64,000 bases of DNA from Ophiosphaerella korrae (taxonomy: Eukaryota; Ascomycota; Dothideomycetes; Pleosporales; Phaeosphaeriaceae): NCBI GenBank assembly GCA_028456385.1, contig JALNQF010000115.1:80011-144010 (forward strand), written 5' to 3'. A model generated the notes under the pieces. That model had not been told where the DNA came from, did not search any database, and was given only the letters and a program-made list of their open reading frames with translations. The position numbers and the translations under genes are program-made. Below, one piece after another: positions 49,450 to 62,128 of this stretch. Position 1 is the first letter of the stretch. Each line of letters starts with the position of its first letter.

Positions 49450-52040
49450 CTTTTATACTTAATAAGTATATTAATTATTTTTATAAGCTATATAATACGT
49501 ATAATACTACTATATCTAATACTAGTACTCTTAAAACTAACTTAGAAGTATACTATACTAGTATTAAGCTTACTTATACTCAGCGTACCTTTAACTTATA
49601 GCTATTAAACTATAAGCGCTTTACTACTTATAGTAGTAATCCTTTAAGAGTACCTACTTAAATACTTATAACTACGCCTTAATTTTTAGAGCTTATTCTA
49701 ACTAAGTAGCGTAGCTTTATAGATTAGTAAAGAAGTTTAGTTAAAGTATTACTAAAGATTTTAAGCTATTTTTACTCTATTATATATTTACTTATACTAT
49801 ACTTATATAGTATATACTAATTACCTTTTAAACTTACTATAGTAACTCTTTTATAAGATAAGCTAATAATAATAATAATAATAATTAAGAAAAAAAAAAG
49901 AAGTAGTAGAAGAAATAGTAGAAGAAGAAGTAAAAGAAAAAAATAAAGAAAAAGAAAATAAAGTAGAAAGTTAAAATAGAAGTAAAAAGTAGCTTAGGCT
50001 TACTTAAAAAGTAAAGAAGAAGTAGTTTATAGTATAATTATTTATTTTCTATATATATATAGATACTTAGCTATAAAGCTAAAAGTTAAATTATATTGTT
50101 TACTCTATAAGTATATTTTAAGTATATAAATTATACTTCCTATATATACTTAACTATAAAGTGCTTTAGCTAAATTAAAAGTTTTAAGTAGTTTATCTAT
50201 ATTTTTAAAATTTATAGTAATAGTCTATATATCTTAGAATTTATTATATCTTTTCTATCTAAAAAAATACTCTAGTTATCTTTTTTTTTTTTTTTTTAGA
50301 ATTCTTTTAATTTCTTATACTATTTCTCTTTCTTCTTTTACTTTAAGTAGGTAAGTATTATTTATTATACTTAATTAAAGTTTCTATTTCTTAAAGAAAA
50401 GAATATAAAATACGTTATAAATATAATAGTAAAGTAAGTAGTATACTTATATTCTTACTATATCTTATAGTTAGACTAGTCTAATAAACTTATCTAATAG
50501 CTTCTTATATAGTTAGTAAATAAAGCTTAAGTTCTTTATACTTAGTAAAACTAACTTCTTTTTTCTAAAGACTTTTAGTTTATATTTATAATTATAGTAC
50601 TATAATTAATATACTTATACTTTTTATAAAAACTTAATAAGTATTACTAATATACTATATATATATACTTTAGTCTTTAAATAGCGTCTAGTACTATTTC
50701 TTTTAGCTTATTATCTTTAAGTAAGTATATAAAGATTAAGTATTTACTTAGTATAGTATAAAAAGGTATTATCTTTATTTCTTTATAAATTAAGTTATTA
50801 TATATAAATTATACTATTTTTTGTATAGTAACTTAATTATCTTAATTCTATATTATAAAGATTCTTAATTACTATTCTAAAGTCTATATTTATTATTTAG
50901 TTTACTTATTAGTTTATAAGTAAAAAGCTATAATTAGCTTATACTTTACTTATAGTTAGTAGTATATTTTAACTTAAAATTTTAAAGTAAAGATTAACTT
51001 CTAGTTTAATATAATACTTTTCTATATATTATAGTTTAAAATAATATTATTAAAGTATACTTCTATAAAGTATTATACGTCTTACTTTTTAAGTACTAAA
51101 ATATAGATAGCTATCTTAGATAAGTAATTTACTATTACTAGTATTATAGTATATATATACTTTAAGCTATCTTTTAAAAGTAAGAAGCTTATAATAAAGT
51201 CTAGAGAAACTTTTTTAAAAATATTACTTAAGATTAGTAAATAAGATAACTCTTTATATTACTTATACTTTAGTACTTTACTTTATTATTTTATTATATA
51301 AGTCTTTATATAATTCTAAATATTTTACTTTATTAATAGCTAGTAATAGTATCTTATAATTAGCTTAAGCGTTTTATATATACTAAAATAGCTTACTATA
51401 TATAAGTTATAATACTAGAGTAGAATTTTTTACTTTATAGTAAGTTCTTTAAAAATATATTTTACTTTTAAAGCTTAAAACTTCTTTATTATTTAAACAC
51501 TATACTTATACCCTACTACTATATTAAGTACTTTTAACTTTTATAAAACTATTTACTATAGTTTATATAAAGTTACTAGAAAAGCTTTAAACTTTACTAA
51601 TATAGGTTTACTACTAACTAACTCTTTAGCTATAAAGTATAGTATATATAGTATATATTTTATAGTACTAGTAGTAAAAGTTTTATTAGTACTATAGCTT
51701 TTAGTACTATTTGTTTTATATATACTTTCTAAGCTTAGCTTAGTTAAAAATCTTTTTACTTTACTAGTTATTTTTACTTAAATTACTAAGCTTACTAGTT
51801 ATAATTTTTCTTAGAAAGTAAGTATTAAGTATACTAGTAATAAGTTCTCTTACTCTTTAGTAGCTCTCTAGTAACTCTTAATTAAGCTAAGTACTATACT
51901 TAGTATTAAATAAGTATACTTAAAAAAGTAGTAATTTCTTACTTTTTTATAGCTTAAAGCTAAACTAAAATAGTATTACTTAATATAACCTAACTATAAT
52001 ATTAAGAACTAATACTAACTTTACTACTTAACTTACTTAG
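49450..52040 (-). mobile_element. Older Ty3/gypsy remnant D (different family), right piece
   Basis: Extremely AT-rich. The minus strand around 51190-50850 still reads like a gypsy integrase: ILVIVNYLSKIAIYI, later a LIIAFYL-type stretch at the place of TAFHPQTDGQTER. It differs from A, B and C in sequence, so it is another family. The polypurine, GAA/AAG-rich stretch at about 49865-50035 is low complexity. Element A sits between this piece and 36350-36820, so D is the older host. No LTR of D could be defined. Confidence 0.5.
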
Positions 52041-52503
52041 TGTAATAGGTTACCCTATTATTAACTATAGGTAGCCCTTCTAGGATATTAGTAGATTAAG
52101 AAGTAATAGTAAAAGCTTGTATAGGAATTTGTAATAACTATAAACAATAGTTAATTTGTATATACAATATTAAGTGTTAGCGTTCTATAATTAAAGGATT
52201 GAATTACTAATACTATCCTAATAATATATATTCTTACTAATTATATACCTAGTACCTTCTTAGCACTTTATAACTTTATATTTACTAAGATTATAAATTT
52301 ACAAATTTATTACTTAATTACTTTATAACTTTGTATTTACTAAGATTACGAATTTATAAATTTATTACGTATCTCTATTATACTTAGTTTCTTTATTAAG
52401 TTTATTATCTTATAAGTTATTACTTTACTTATTCTATACTTTATTAGTAACTAAGTTAGGACTAATTAGTTCTATCTTGTTTTCTCTAGTTACTATTGTA
52501 ATA
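52041..52503 (-). repeat. Element C 3' LTR (463 bp)
   Basis: On the plus strand it begins TGTAATAGGTTACCC and ends ACTATTGTAATA. Confidence 0.85.
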
Positions 52504-55500
52504 CTATTCTTCCCTCTAAGTAGGTTCCTATTTTCTTATCCTAGAGCTAAGGTTATTTGCCTAGTTTCTTTATTAATTTCTAATTCCTTGTTACTCTCTA
52601 TACTATCTTATTCTTAGCGTAATAAACTTCTCTTTGTAGCTTGTATTGTTTGTAATAGAGTTAAGATATTTCTTTATTATTATTACGTATTATTAGGTCT
52701 TATATATCTTATATCTTTAAATACTAGTAAATACTATAATAAGTATATTCTTGCTAATATTTAGTATAAGTACGTTTCTACTAATATTTTACTTATAGAG
52801 TATAAGTATTTTATTTCTATATAGTCTCCTTCTACTAAGTTATATAGGGCGAGCTATTAATAGAGCTTAAGAAAAACTATTATTATAGCTTACTATAGCT
52901 AAGGCTAAGTATAAGTTAACTCTTTATAAGCTAGTAGAGCTTTATTCTTATATTAAGTATCTTTGTAAAATAAAGGCTTATAATAACGCTAAGTTGTCTA
53001 AATAGTCTTGTACCTTAGAGGCTAAATTAGATTTAGACGATATAGTAGGGGCTACTCTAGCTTCTATTACGTTAGACGCTCCTATTACCTCTCTATCTAG
53101 TAGTAGTATCTTTAACTTTCTTAATTTACTACAAGGTACTATAGAGGGTTTTAACTTTAGAACTCCTCTAGTTTCTTAAAGTAATTAAGATTATCCTCTA
53201 GCTCCTATATTTTTTCTTATAGTTAGCCTTTTTTATTTATACCTATCTATTCTACTAGGTAGTAGTTCTTTCTATTATAGAACTAGTATTATAGGATTTC
53301 TTTAACTTCTTATTCTTCTTATTCTCTATATATATCTACTTTATATACTAGTAGTTCTACTTCTTGTAGTACTTTTTCTAGTAGTACTACGTAGAATATT
53401 AGGTATATCTTTATTTTATCTAGGAGTTATAATTTAAATATAACTAGTATAACTCTTTTCTCTACTTTATATAGTCTTATTTTAACGTAGTCTAATTTAG
53501 AACTTAACTATTTACTTTTAATATTTTTGCGTACTAACTATACTTTTTCTCTCTCTCTAAATTAGGGTCCCTACTAGTGTTTTTTATTATAGTACTTTGC
53601 TATTTAATCTTATAAGAATTCTATATCCTATTGTAGTTAATTATATATGTCTTTAAGTCTATTTATAAAGTTTTCTCCTCTAAGAGACTAAGATATTTAG
53701 TTTTCTAGTATCTTATATATATTAGGGTTAAATCTATAGTTTGTAAAGAAGAGTAATACTCTTATTACTATATTCTTCGCGCTATTATATACTAATTATG
53801 CTATAGGTAGTAACTATACCTAATTATTCTAATTATAGTTAAAGTAGTATCTTAAGTATTACTCTACTATCTAGTTTATACGTTCTAATTGTCTATCTAT
53901 CTATAGATAGTATACTGTTAATATTGTATATTAGATTCCTAATTATACTAATATTGTTCTCTATAGTTTTAATATAAATTGTATATCTTTATCTATAATA
54001 ATCTTATCTAGAATACTATATTAGCTAATTATAGTTCCTAGAACCTAGTATATAGTAACCTCTATCTTACTCTTTTCTTTATATAGTCTAAAGTATAAGT
54101 ATTTTATAAGCTTATCTACTATTATTAGGATTCTATTATACTTAACTCCTAATATTAGGTCCTTAGACTTTAGTAACTTTGTAATAAAGTCTATTGTAAT
54201 AACTCCTTATAGTCTATCTTATATCTTAACTAGTTATAGTATCTTGTATAGTGTGTATCTATTATACTTATTTCTATAGTACTCTATATATTCTTGTAGT
54301 ACTTTAGTTACTAGTTATCTTACTTTTAAGATATAATAGTCTCTTAAAAGTCTATCTAATATTTTATTAATACTTTAGTATCTATATACTAGTAGTTTAT
54401 AGAATTGTTATATAAACTCTCTTTATATTTTCTTTAGAATATATATCCTTCTATAAGCTTTTGTAAATCCTTCTTAGATTTTAAGTTTTTCTATTTTTTT
54501 AGAGGCTTGTCTTGTTTTCTCTTAAATCTATTTATCTAGCTTACTACTCTTTCTCTTAAGTATTATAGCTATCTTAAGTATATTTAGAACTAAATATCTT
54601 TTTTTATTCTTAACTAGAACTATACTAGTAGTATTTACTTCTTTTTATAAGTCTAGTCTTCTACTTAAAGCGTCTATAAATTAGTTATCTTTACCCTTAG
54701 TATATATTATTTCTATATTAAATATTAATAGTAACTCTTACTATCTTATATAGTATTATAACAAGTCTTTGTTTATTATAAATCCTATAAGATTCTTGTA
54801 GTTAGTATAGACTTTTATTTAGTATTTTACTCTTTATAAGTATACTCTCTATTATTTAAATACTTTATAGATTACTAGTATCTCTTTGTTATAGATTAGA
54901 TAGTTAAGCTCTACTAGCTTTATTTTTTTAGACAAGTATTTAACTAAGTGTTCTTGTTTTATGCCTTCGTCTTCTTGTATTAGTACTATTCTATAGACTA
55001 AATTAGATGCATCTATTTTTACTATTGTAGGTAGGTCTAGGTTGTATATTCTTATAACTAGGTTTTCTACAATTCTTTACTTAATTTAATTAAATACTTC
55101 TTTATGTTCTTTAATCTATTTAAATAGTATATCTTTCTTTATTATATTTGTTAATAGTTCTATTAACTTAGACTAATTAATTACTAGCTTTCTATAGAAG
55201 TTTGCTAGTCTATAAAATTATTATACCTCTTTTAGGTTCTTTAGTATTAGCTATTCTTAGATTGTTTTAATCTTGTTTAAGTTAATCCTAATTTTTCCTA
55301 GTTCTATAATAAATCCTAGAAAGTCTATTTCTTTTGTATAGAATTTACACTTCTTTATCTTAAGGAATAGTTTGTTTTCTACTAGCCTTTCTAGCACCTT
55401 GTGTATATACTATATATATTCTTCTTCTATTTTAGAAAATATAAGGATATCGTCTAAGTATATAAATATAAATACGTTTAAGTACTCTCTTAGTACTATA

Positions 55501-58500
55501 TTAATTTTTTCTTAGAATGCTACTAGTGCGTTTATAAGTCTAAATAGTATAACTAGGTATTTGTATAGTCTATACTACGTCCTAAATACTATTTTCTATT
55601 TATCTCCTTCTTAAATTCTAATTTAGTAGTAAGCGTTTTAGATATCTAGTTTAGTAAAGATTTATACTTTCTATATCCTATCTTGTATTTTATCTATTTA
55701 TAGTAAGGGGTACTAGTTCTTACTTATAATTGCGTTTATTTTTTTAAAGTCTACGCGGGGTTGTTTTTATTTATTTATTTTTTATCTATAAAGATAAGTC
55801 TATATACTACTAAGGATTTAGGTTCTTATATCTATCTTTTCTTAACTATACTTTGTATAAATACTTGTTTAATCTTAGATTCTTCTTCTATTTTTCTATA
55901 AACTAGGCTGTATCCTACGTTTTTCTCTTCTTTTAGTTCTATTACTAAATCCTATAGTTAGTATTCTAGAAAGTAGTTATCTAGTTTAGTAAGTTATTTC
56001 TCTTACTTCTTATATTCTTCTAGGAACTATCCTTTGTATATACTTATATTAGCTTTTAACATGTCTTTTTTAGAGTAACTAATTTTCCCTATTCTCTAAT
56101 TAATTCTTAGGTTAGCTAGCTATAACTATAGTATACCTAATATTACGTCTTGTTTATTATTAATTGTTGTTATATCTATAACTATATTCTTAATTTCTAG
56201 TCTTTCTAACTTTAGTATTAAGGGTACTATCTTTAACTTAATAAGTTCTTAGAATAGTTTTCCTTTAATTATACTAAGTTATTAAGGATATTTCTTTATT
56301 ATATAACGTATTCCTTAGTTCTCTATAAACTTCTTAGATATAAAGTTCTTTGTATCTTTACTATTAATTATAATTTATACTTTCTATCCTTAGTATATAC
56401 TTGTTTTTATAACGTGTAGGCCTATTATACCTTATAGCTTTTCTTACTTAGGTCTTTCTATAAATTATCTATTCTTCTAAAGCTATTACCTTGTTTTACG
56501 TTTATAATTCTTATATTTTAGGTATTTGTTATATATATATTTATACTATAGCCTTATTTCTTTTATATATTCTTTTAATAACTTTAGTCCTAGTCTAATT
56601 AATATATATTCTTTGTTAGGTATTCTAATTATTTCCTAACCCTTAATTTTCTTCTTTAGGTTTACCCTTATATAGTCTTTTCTTCGCTTTAGCTATATAT
56701 AGTTTTGTACCTTTTCTTCTCTATATAGGTAGTAATATATGTTTAGATATAATACTTATACTATTTCTAGATATACTAGATATTCTAGATCTATTCTCTT
56801 GTTGTCCCCTACCTAGTACCTATCTTTACTAGGTCTTATTATCGTTAGAATATAGTATATTACTAGTACTTATAGTATATAGGCTTTATTAATCTATTAT
56901 ATTTTTCTTACAAGACACTACTACTCTCTCTATATAGGTATTCTTCTTACTATAACTATATATTACTCTATCTATTATTAGAATATTATAAACTTTATTA
57001 CTTTAGGGTTATATTCTTTCTAGTCTTTATATGCTTCCTCTATACTTATAACTAGTAAGTATTTCTAAACAAATTTCTAATTTTTATTTTGTTCTAATAT
57101 ATCTATTGTTATATAGCTATTATAACTATATATATTTAACTAGGTATACTCTATATCTCTTACGTTAGCTTACTTCTTATCTCTTTATTATATTTTAGAA
57201 GAAACTGTAGTAGTCTCTTTATCTAGTGCTAGTTCTTTAGCTTAGATTAATAGGGTCTAGGGCTCTTCCTCTTCTAGATATTCTACTAGTAAGTCTATTA
57301 CGTGTACTATTTCTTCTAGCTTTGCTTTTATTCTACTTTCTTTTATTATAGCTACTCTATACTTCTATAAGAACTACGCTACTTCCTATTTAGTAGAAAG
57401 ATATATATAGTAGTTATTATTATAATAAAAGGTCTAATAGAGTATTATATATTATACTTCTTTACTCCTAGCTACTTTCTCCTAAGGTTTAGCCTATACT
57501 TTTAGTACTTTCTTTCTTCTTTTAGTAGTCTTTAACTAGGTTTTCTTATCTTTTTTAAGATCTTTACTTCTATAGTCTTTTATAAAGTGTCCTAGTTTCC
57601 TATATTTATAATATACTAAGTTTTTTTTTAATTTTAACTAATAATTCTTTACGTAGTAGCCTAGTTTACTATAGTTAAAGCACGTAAAGTCTTTATTCTT
57701 TCTTTTCTTTCTATTTTTGTTAGCGTTAAGGATTATAAAGTCTCTCTTGTTATAGTTCTAAGTAGATCTTCTATACTTATTTTTCTTCTATTCTTAAAGA
57801 TTATTATTAATTTATATTACCTATTATTTTAGAGCTTCTAGTATTCTTAGTTTCTCTATATAAATTATTTTGTATTTTATGTTCTTGTTTAGTCCTTATT
57901 TAAATCGTAATATTAGGGATAGCTTATTCTATTCTATATTTTACGATAGTTATTTAAACTATAATACGTACTTAGGAATACTCTTATTCTATATAAGCTT
58001 TTCTAGCCTTTCTTTAGCTTGTTAGGTAATGTCTATATCCCTAAATGCTACTATTATTTGTCTAGTAAAGTATTTATAACTTCTAAAGATATCTCTAGTT
58101 TTATCCTTCTAGTTTATTACTATATATATTGTGTAGTCTATCTAATAGAGTTTAAACTATCTTATTACGTCTCTTTTAAGATGTATTCCTATATATATTA
58201 CCTTCTTGTCCTCTCTATTAAAGTGTAGTACTTGTATATTAATCTAGAGTAGTACTAATCCTATAAAGGGTCTTAAATTCTCCCTTATTTTATTAAAATT
58301 CTTAAGTATAGGTATCTTTAGTAGCTTCTTTTTTGTACTTATCTCTAGGCGTTATATAATTAACTCTATTTAGTTTTATCCTTTAATAATAGCTTTAATC
58401 TATACTTTATTCTATTTTAAATAGTCTTGTAGTTCCTTATTCTATGTCTCTAGAGCGTTAATTACTAGTTTTATGTCTTCCTTCTTAGTAATTAAGTTGT

Positions 58501-58652
58501 TTATATATTCTCTAATCACCCTCTATATAGTGTTATCTAACTTATAACTACTTATAGGTACCTTAGCTACTTTAGTTAAACTTTCTACTATCGTGTTAGC
58601 TAGACTATACGCTGCTTACGCTTCGCTTCTCGCAATAACTAAATTAGTAAGG

Positions 58653-59115
58653 TGTAATAGGCCTACTATTGTTAACTACAGTATCCTATCTTATAAAGGT
58701 TAGTAGATTAAGAGTTAATAATAAAAGCTCGTGTAGGTAATCTACAATAACTATAAATTAATAGAAGATATTTTACAACTGTCTTGTATTAGCGTTCTGT
58801 AGTTAAAGGATTAAATTACTAATACTATCCTAATAATACGCATTTTTACTAACTATATAGTAATGTTATCTTAGTAGCTTTGTTACTTCGTATTTGCTAA
58901 GATTGCGAATTTACAAATTTGTTATATAATAACTTTACAACTTTGTGTTTACTAAGATCGCGAATTTACAAATTTGTTACGTGTCCTTATTGTAGTTAGT
59001 TTCCTAATTAAGCTTATTGTCCTATAGGTTATTACCCCGCTTATCCTATACTTTATCAGCAGTTGAGCGTAGACTAATTGGTTCTATCTTGGTTTCTCTT
59101 GTTACTGCTGTAATA
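58653..59115 (-). repeat. Element C 5' LTR (463 bp)
   Basis: On the plus strand it begins TGTAATAGGCC and ends TACTGCTGTAATA. It is visibly less AT-rich than the other LTR copies. Confidence 0.85.
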
Positions 59116-60027
59116 GATAGAGTGTAGGGCTAGAGATAAATAGATAGAGAGATTAATTAATTAACTTTTCTCTTACTCTAGTTTACAACCCCAATTATAT
59201 AACTATTAAATCTAATAGCTTATTAGTTAGCCTAGGTAGATCTATAGTAGGTAGTTATACTTTAGTTTAATATCCTAACTAGACTACTACCTATAGAGGA
59301 AACATTGGAAACCGTGCTAAAACTTAGTACAACAGGGTCTAAAGAGAGGGAGGGGTAATGTTTTACTCTAACCCTGTTTAGACTATCTAGATATTCCTAT
59401 GTACAGTTTATTTAATGATCCTAGGGCTCCTTGTCTATAGAAGTAGCAATATTGCTATATGACTACCTATGTTTTGTAACAGCCGAACGTTCAGCGCCTA
59501 AAAGTGTTGATACGGCCTTATTCAGAGGCCTTATTCGGAGGTCGATGGGAATCGCCCAACCAATCGGAGTGAATGACCCACCTCTGAGCGTCGATGGTCC
59601 GATAGTGCGGGCTTGGCCGGAGCCGCGACCCCAGCTGCACTGCCAAAGTGCAACTTCCCAGAACTTCGTTGGTCCAAGTCACGGCTGACCAAGTCTCCCT
59701 CGCAGCACGGTGTTCGAGATGCGATGGTCTTCTAGGCTGGACCTACGAGGATTGCGAGTATCCTTGTACACGAGTATGTACTTCTACTGTGACAGAACTT
59801 GGTATCCGGCAAGTCGTCGTCATCATTGTCGGCAGTGGCCCCGAGCTCAAATTGAAGTCAGGCAGAGCCTTACTCCGCCGCCACTTCTTGTAATAGTATA
59901 TAATGTTGTCCGTTCATGGAAGAGACAGCTTCCTGTCTTCCATGCCCCAACTTGTGAACGCTCTCATTCCACCATCCTTTACAGAAAGCACTCTTAGCTG
60001 CACACGTCTCTTCTTGACCTCGAAATC
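59116..60027. other. Transition out of the AT block; upstream of methyltransferase
   Basis: AT-rich to about 59430, then ordinary composition. A doubled GGCCTTATTC(A/G)GAGG stands at about 59515-59541. ORFs at 59431-59997 have no recognisable features. The right part presumably holds the methyltransferase promoter. Confidence 0.4.
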
Positions 60028-61175
60028 ATGGCGGTGGCCTCCAAGACTACAAACTCCAAGCATGCCGACTCCAAGCATGCCAACTCCAAGCATGCCGACT
60101 CCAAGCATGCCGTGGCACACATCTTCAACTCGGCATGTTTCCCTCTCTCTGCTCATAGCGGCAACACTGACCTGTCCGCAAGGCTATTGCTGCGCCTGCC
60201 ATTGCAGCGGCAGGGGAACTCGGGTTCTTCGACGAACTGCTAAGACAGAAGGCAGTCAGCATCTCTAAGTATGCGGAGCAGCACAACCTTGACCTTGCGT
60301 CTCTCAAGGGTCTGGCCTCCTCTCTGGCAACCGTAGACGTGGTCAAGCGCGATGGCGACACTGTTACTGCCGGTCCTCACTTCGGCGAGGCTTACAAGAA
60401 CAAGTCGCTGTTTCACTGGCTTAGCCTGGGATCAGGGACGCTTTTGGCCCGCATGCAGCATGTCCTGCGTAACGAGAACCGCACCGGGCACTTCTACACC
60501 CGCGACTCGGCCGCCATCGCCTACGCCTGCCGCGAGGCCAACACCGAGTTTTTCGACCCTATCTTCTGGAAGGCCATGGAAGAAGGTAGCCACAAAATCC
60601 GCACCGCTGTCGATCTTGGCTGCGGAAGCGGCGAGAGGTTGATCCAAATACTCGAGCGCTATCCCGACTCGACGGCCATTGGAATTGATATCGCTAAGCC
60701 GGCCTTGGAATTCGCCGCTGCCGAGGCGGCAAAGCGTGGCTTTAGCGACAGACTGACCTTCACCGTCGGCGATGCCCGCGACCTCAAGTACCAGAAAGTG
60801 TTCGACCAGGTCGACCTCGTAACTTCCTTCCTGATGGGTCACGACTTCTGGCCTCGGGAGAATTGCATCGCTTCGCTCAAGAAGGTTCGCACTGCCTTCC
60901 CCAACGTCCACCGCTTCTTGCTCTGCGATACTGCCAGAATCCTTCTCGACAGTCCGGACAAGAACGATGCTTCTCGTAGCAGATATGCCGTCACTGAAGA
61001 TGACGTACCCCTCTTCACCTTGGGGTTTGAATTTGGTCACGCTTTAATGGACACCTTCATTCCCACCGTCGAAGACTGGGAGGGTGTCTTTGAAGAAGGC
61101 GGGTGGCGTATCAGGAAGAGTTATACTTTCCCACCGTCCGTGTGCTTCTGCTTTGATCTCGAGCCAACCAACTGA
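60028..61175 (+). CDS. SAM-dependent methyltransferase (about 358 aa)
   Basis: A class I methyltransferase. The firm part is 60183-61175: AIAAPAIAAAGELGFFDELL (a helical domain as in O-methyltransferases), then motif I VDLGCGSGERLIQIL (171-185), GIDIAKPALEFA (the acidic ribose-binding strand) and VGDARDLKY. It ends with SVCFCFDLEPTN at 61175. The 5' end is inferred: exon 60028-60111 joined across a 71-bp intron (donor GTGGCA, acceptor GCAAG) restores frame. That exon consists largely of four 15-bp repeats. Substrate unknown. It is 36 kb from the PKS with transposons between, so membership of the cluster is not supported. Confidence 0.75.
60052..60111 (+). repeat. 15-bp minisatellite, four units
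   Basis: Four exact-length units (A/G)ACTCCAAGCATGCC in tandem; units alternate A and G at the first base. In the methyltransferase frame it encodes (N/D)SKHA four times; in the next frame it reads TPSMP repeats. Confidence 0.85.
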
Positions 61176-61654
61176 GGTCCATAGATATATATATATACAC
61201 TCTTGGCAGATGCCCAACAATGAGCAAATTGAATCTTCGACCGGGCAGATGTTATTTGCTTATGACTTAAAAAGAATGTGACTTGACCTATCCAGTACAA
61301 TGAATCATTTCATATACGCATACTGTAAGCGATATACATAGATTCTAGAGACGCGATGTATCTCAAAGTTATCCACGTGTAAACAAGAGGTGCCCAGGTA
61401 GTCACGAATCCTCAAAACCACATGTATTATCAGACCGAATCCGTCGCCACCTCGGAGGTCCAACCAGCATTCGGTGCGTAGGACTTTCGGTGCGTAGGAC
61501 TTCCGGTTTCCCGAAGCGCAGTGTCCGCCCGATGAGTACTTAAATGGTCATGCACCCCTACTCGCGCTGATAATCTCCCCTTCCTTTCTACACATGCCAG
61601 CCAGACTGACCACTTACTCATCCTCCTATTTTCTCGGCCTCAAACCAATCAACC
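61176..61654. other. Intergenic
   Basis: No gene seen. A doubled TTTCGGTGCGTAGGACTT(C/T) lies at about 61470-61503. Confidence 0.45.
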
Positions 61655-62128
61655 ATGGCACACCACCCGTCACCACCAACCCCCCTCAAAACCAAAAACT
61701 ACCCATCCCTAGTCGACCAGTTTCCCCCAAACGTCCCCATAACCGTCATCCATATGATCCGCTTCAAACAAACCGCCACATACCCATCCTCCTCCCCCTA
61801 CGCCTCCCAAGACCCCATCTCAGGCCGCGAAGCCTTCTTCAAGCGATACATCCCCGCCGGCGAGGCCGCGGCGGCAAAAGTCGGCATCCAGCCCGCAGAA
61901 TCGCGCTTCTTCTCCACCTCGGTCACAGCCTTGCTCTCGCACATGGACGTTCAGTGGGATCTCGTGGCCGCGAGGCAGTACGCGAGCTTTGCCGACTACG
62001 CGAGATATCAGTTCAGCAAGGAGTACACGGGCGATGCGGTGCCGCACAGAGAGGCGGCGCTGGAGGCATGGTCGCTGGTAGCGTGTGTTGAGGAGGATTA
62101 TCAGAAGAAGAAGGGGGGGGGGGTCTAA
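61655..62128 (+). CDS. Small DUF1330-like (dimeric alpha/beta barrel) protein, 157 aa
   Basis: Single-exon gene. After a proline-rich N-terminus it reads VPITVIHMIRFKQTATYP, SGREAFFKRYIPAG, FFSTSVTALL, QWDLVAARQYASFADYARYQ and HREAALEAWSLVACVEED, the pattern of DUF1330-like ferredoxin-fold proteins common in fungi and bacteria. Function unknown; some relatives act in small-molecule metabolism. ATG 61655 was chosen because similarity starts soon after it. The C-terminus is set by a run of ten G just before the stop (62115-62124), so one base more or less would change the last residues. Confidence 0.7.
   Translation: MAHHPSPPTPLKTKNYPSLVDQFPPNVPITVIHMIRFKQTATYPSSSPYASQDPISGREAFFKRYIPAGEAAAAKVGIQPAESRFFSTSVTALLSHMDVQWDLVAARQYASFADYARYQFSKEYTGDAVPHREAALEAWSLVACVEEDYQKKKGGGV

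Larger units (their letters stand above)
52041..59115 (-). mobile_element. Ty3/gypsy retrotransposon C, RIP-mutated
   Basis: Two LTRs of equal length, 463 bp (52041-52503, 58653-59115), enclose a complete internal region on the minus strand. The signature YLDDIL is intact as the complement of 55443-55460; a zinc-knuckle region lies near 57660-57700 and gag towards 58600. The PBS-side leader just left of 58653 is nearly the same as in A and B (GCAATAACTAAATTAGTAAGG), so it belongs to the same family, with longer LTRs. The flanking bases CTTAG (left) and GATAG (right) are not a clean target duplication. Confidence 0.88.

Noticed and set aside
58019..58228. 69-aa ORF in element C
   Set aside because: Chance ORF in antisense of the gag region.
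52036..59120. CTTAG/GATAG as target duplication of element C
   Set aside because: Only three of five bases agree, and the differences are not of RIP type.
59914..60268. ORFs with GMLGV or TPSMP repeats
   Set aside because: They are other frames of the 15-bp minisatellite; only the (N/D)SKHA frame can splice to the methyltransferase.
60028..61175. Methyltransferase as a tailoring gene of the PKS cluster
   Set aside because: It is 36 kb away beyond broken genes and a 23-kb transposon block; nothing in the sequence links it.
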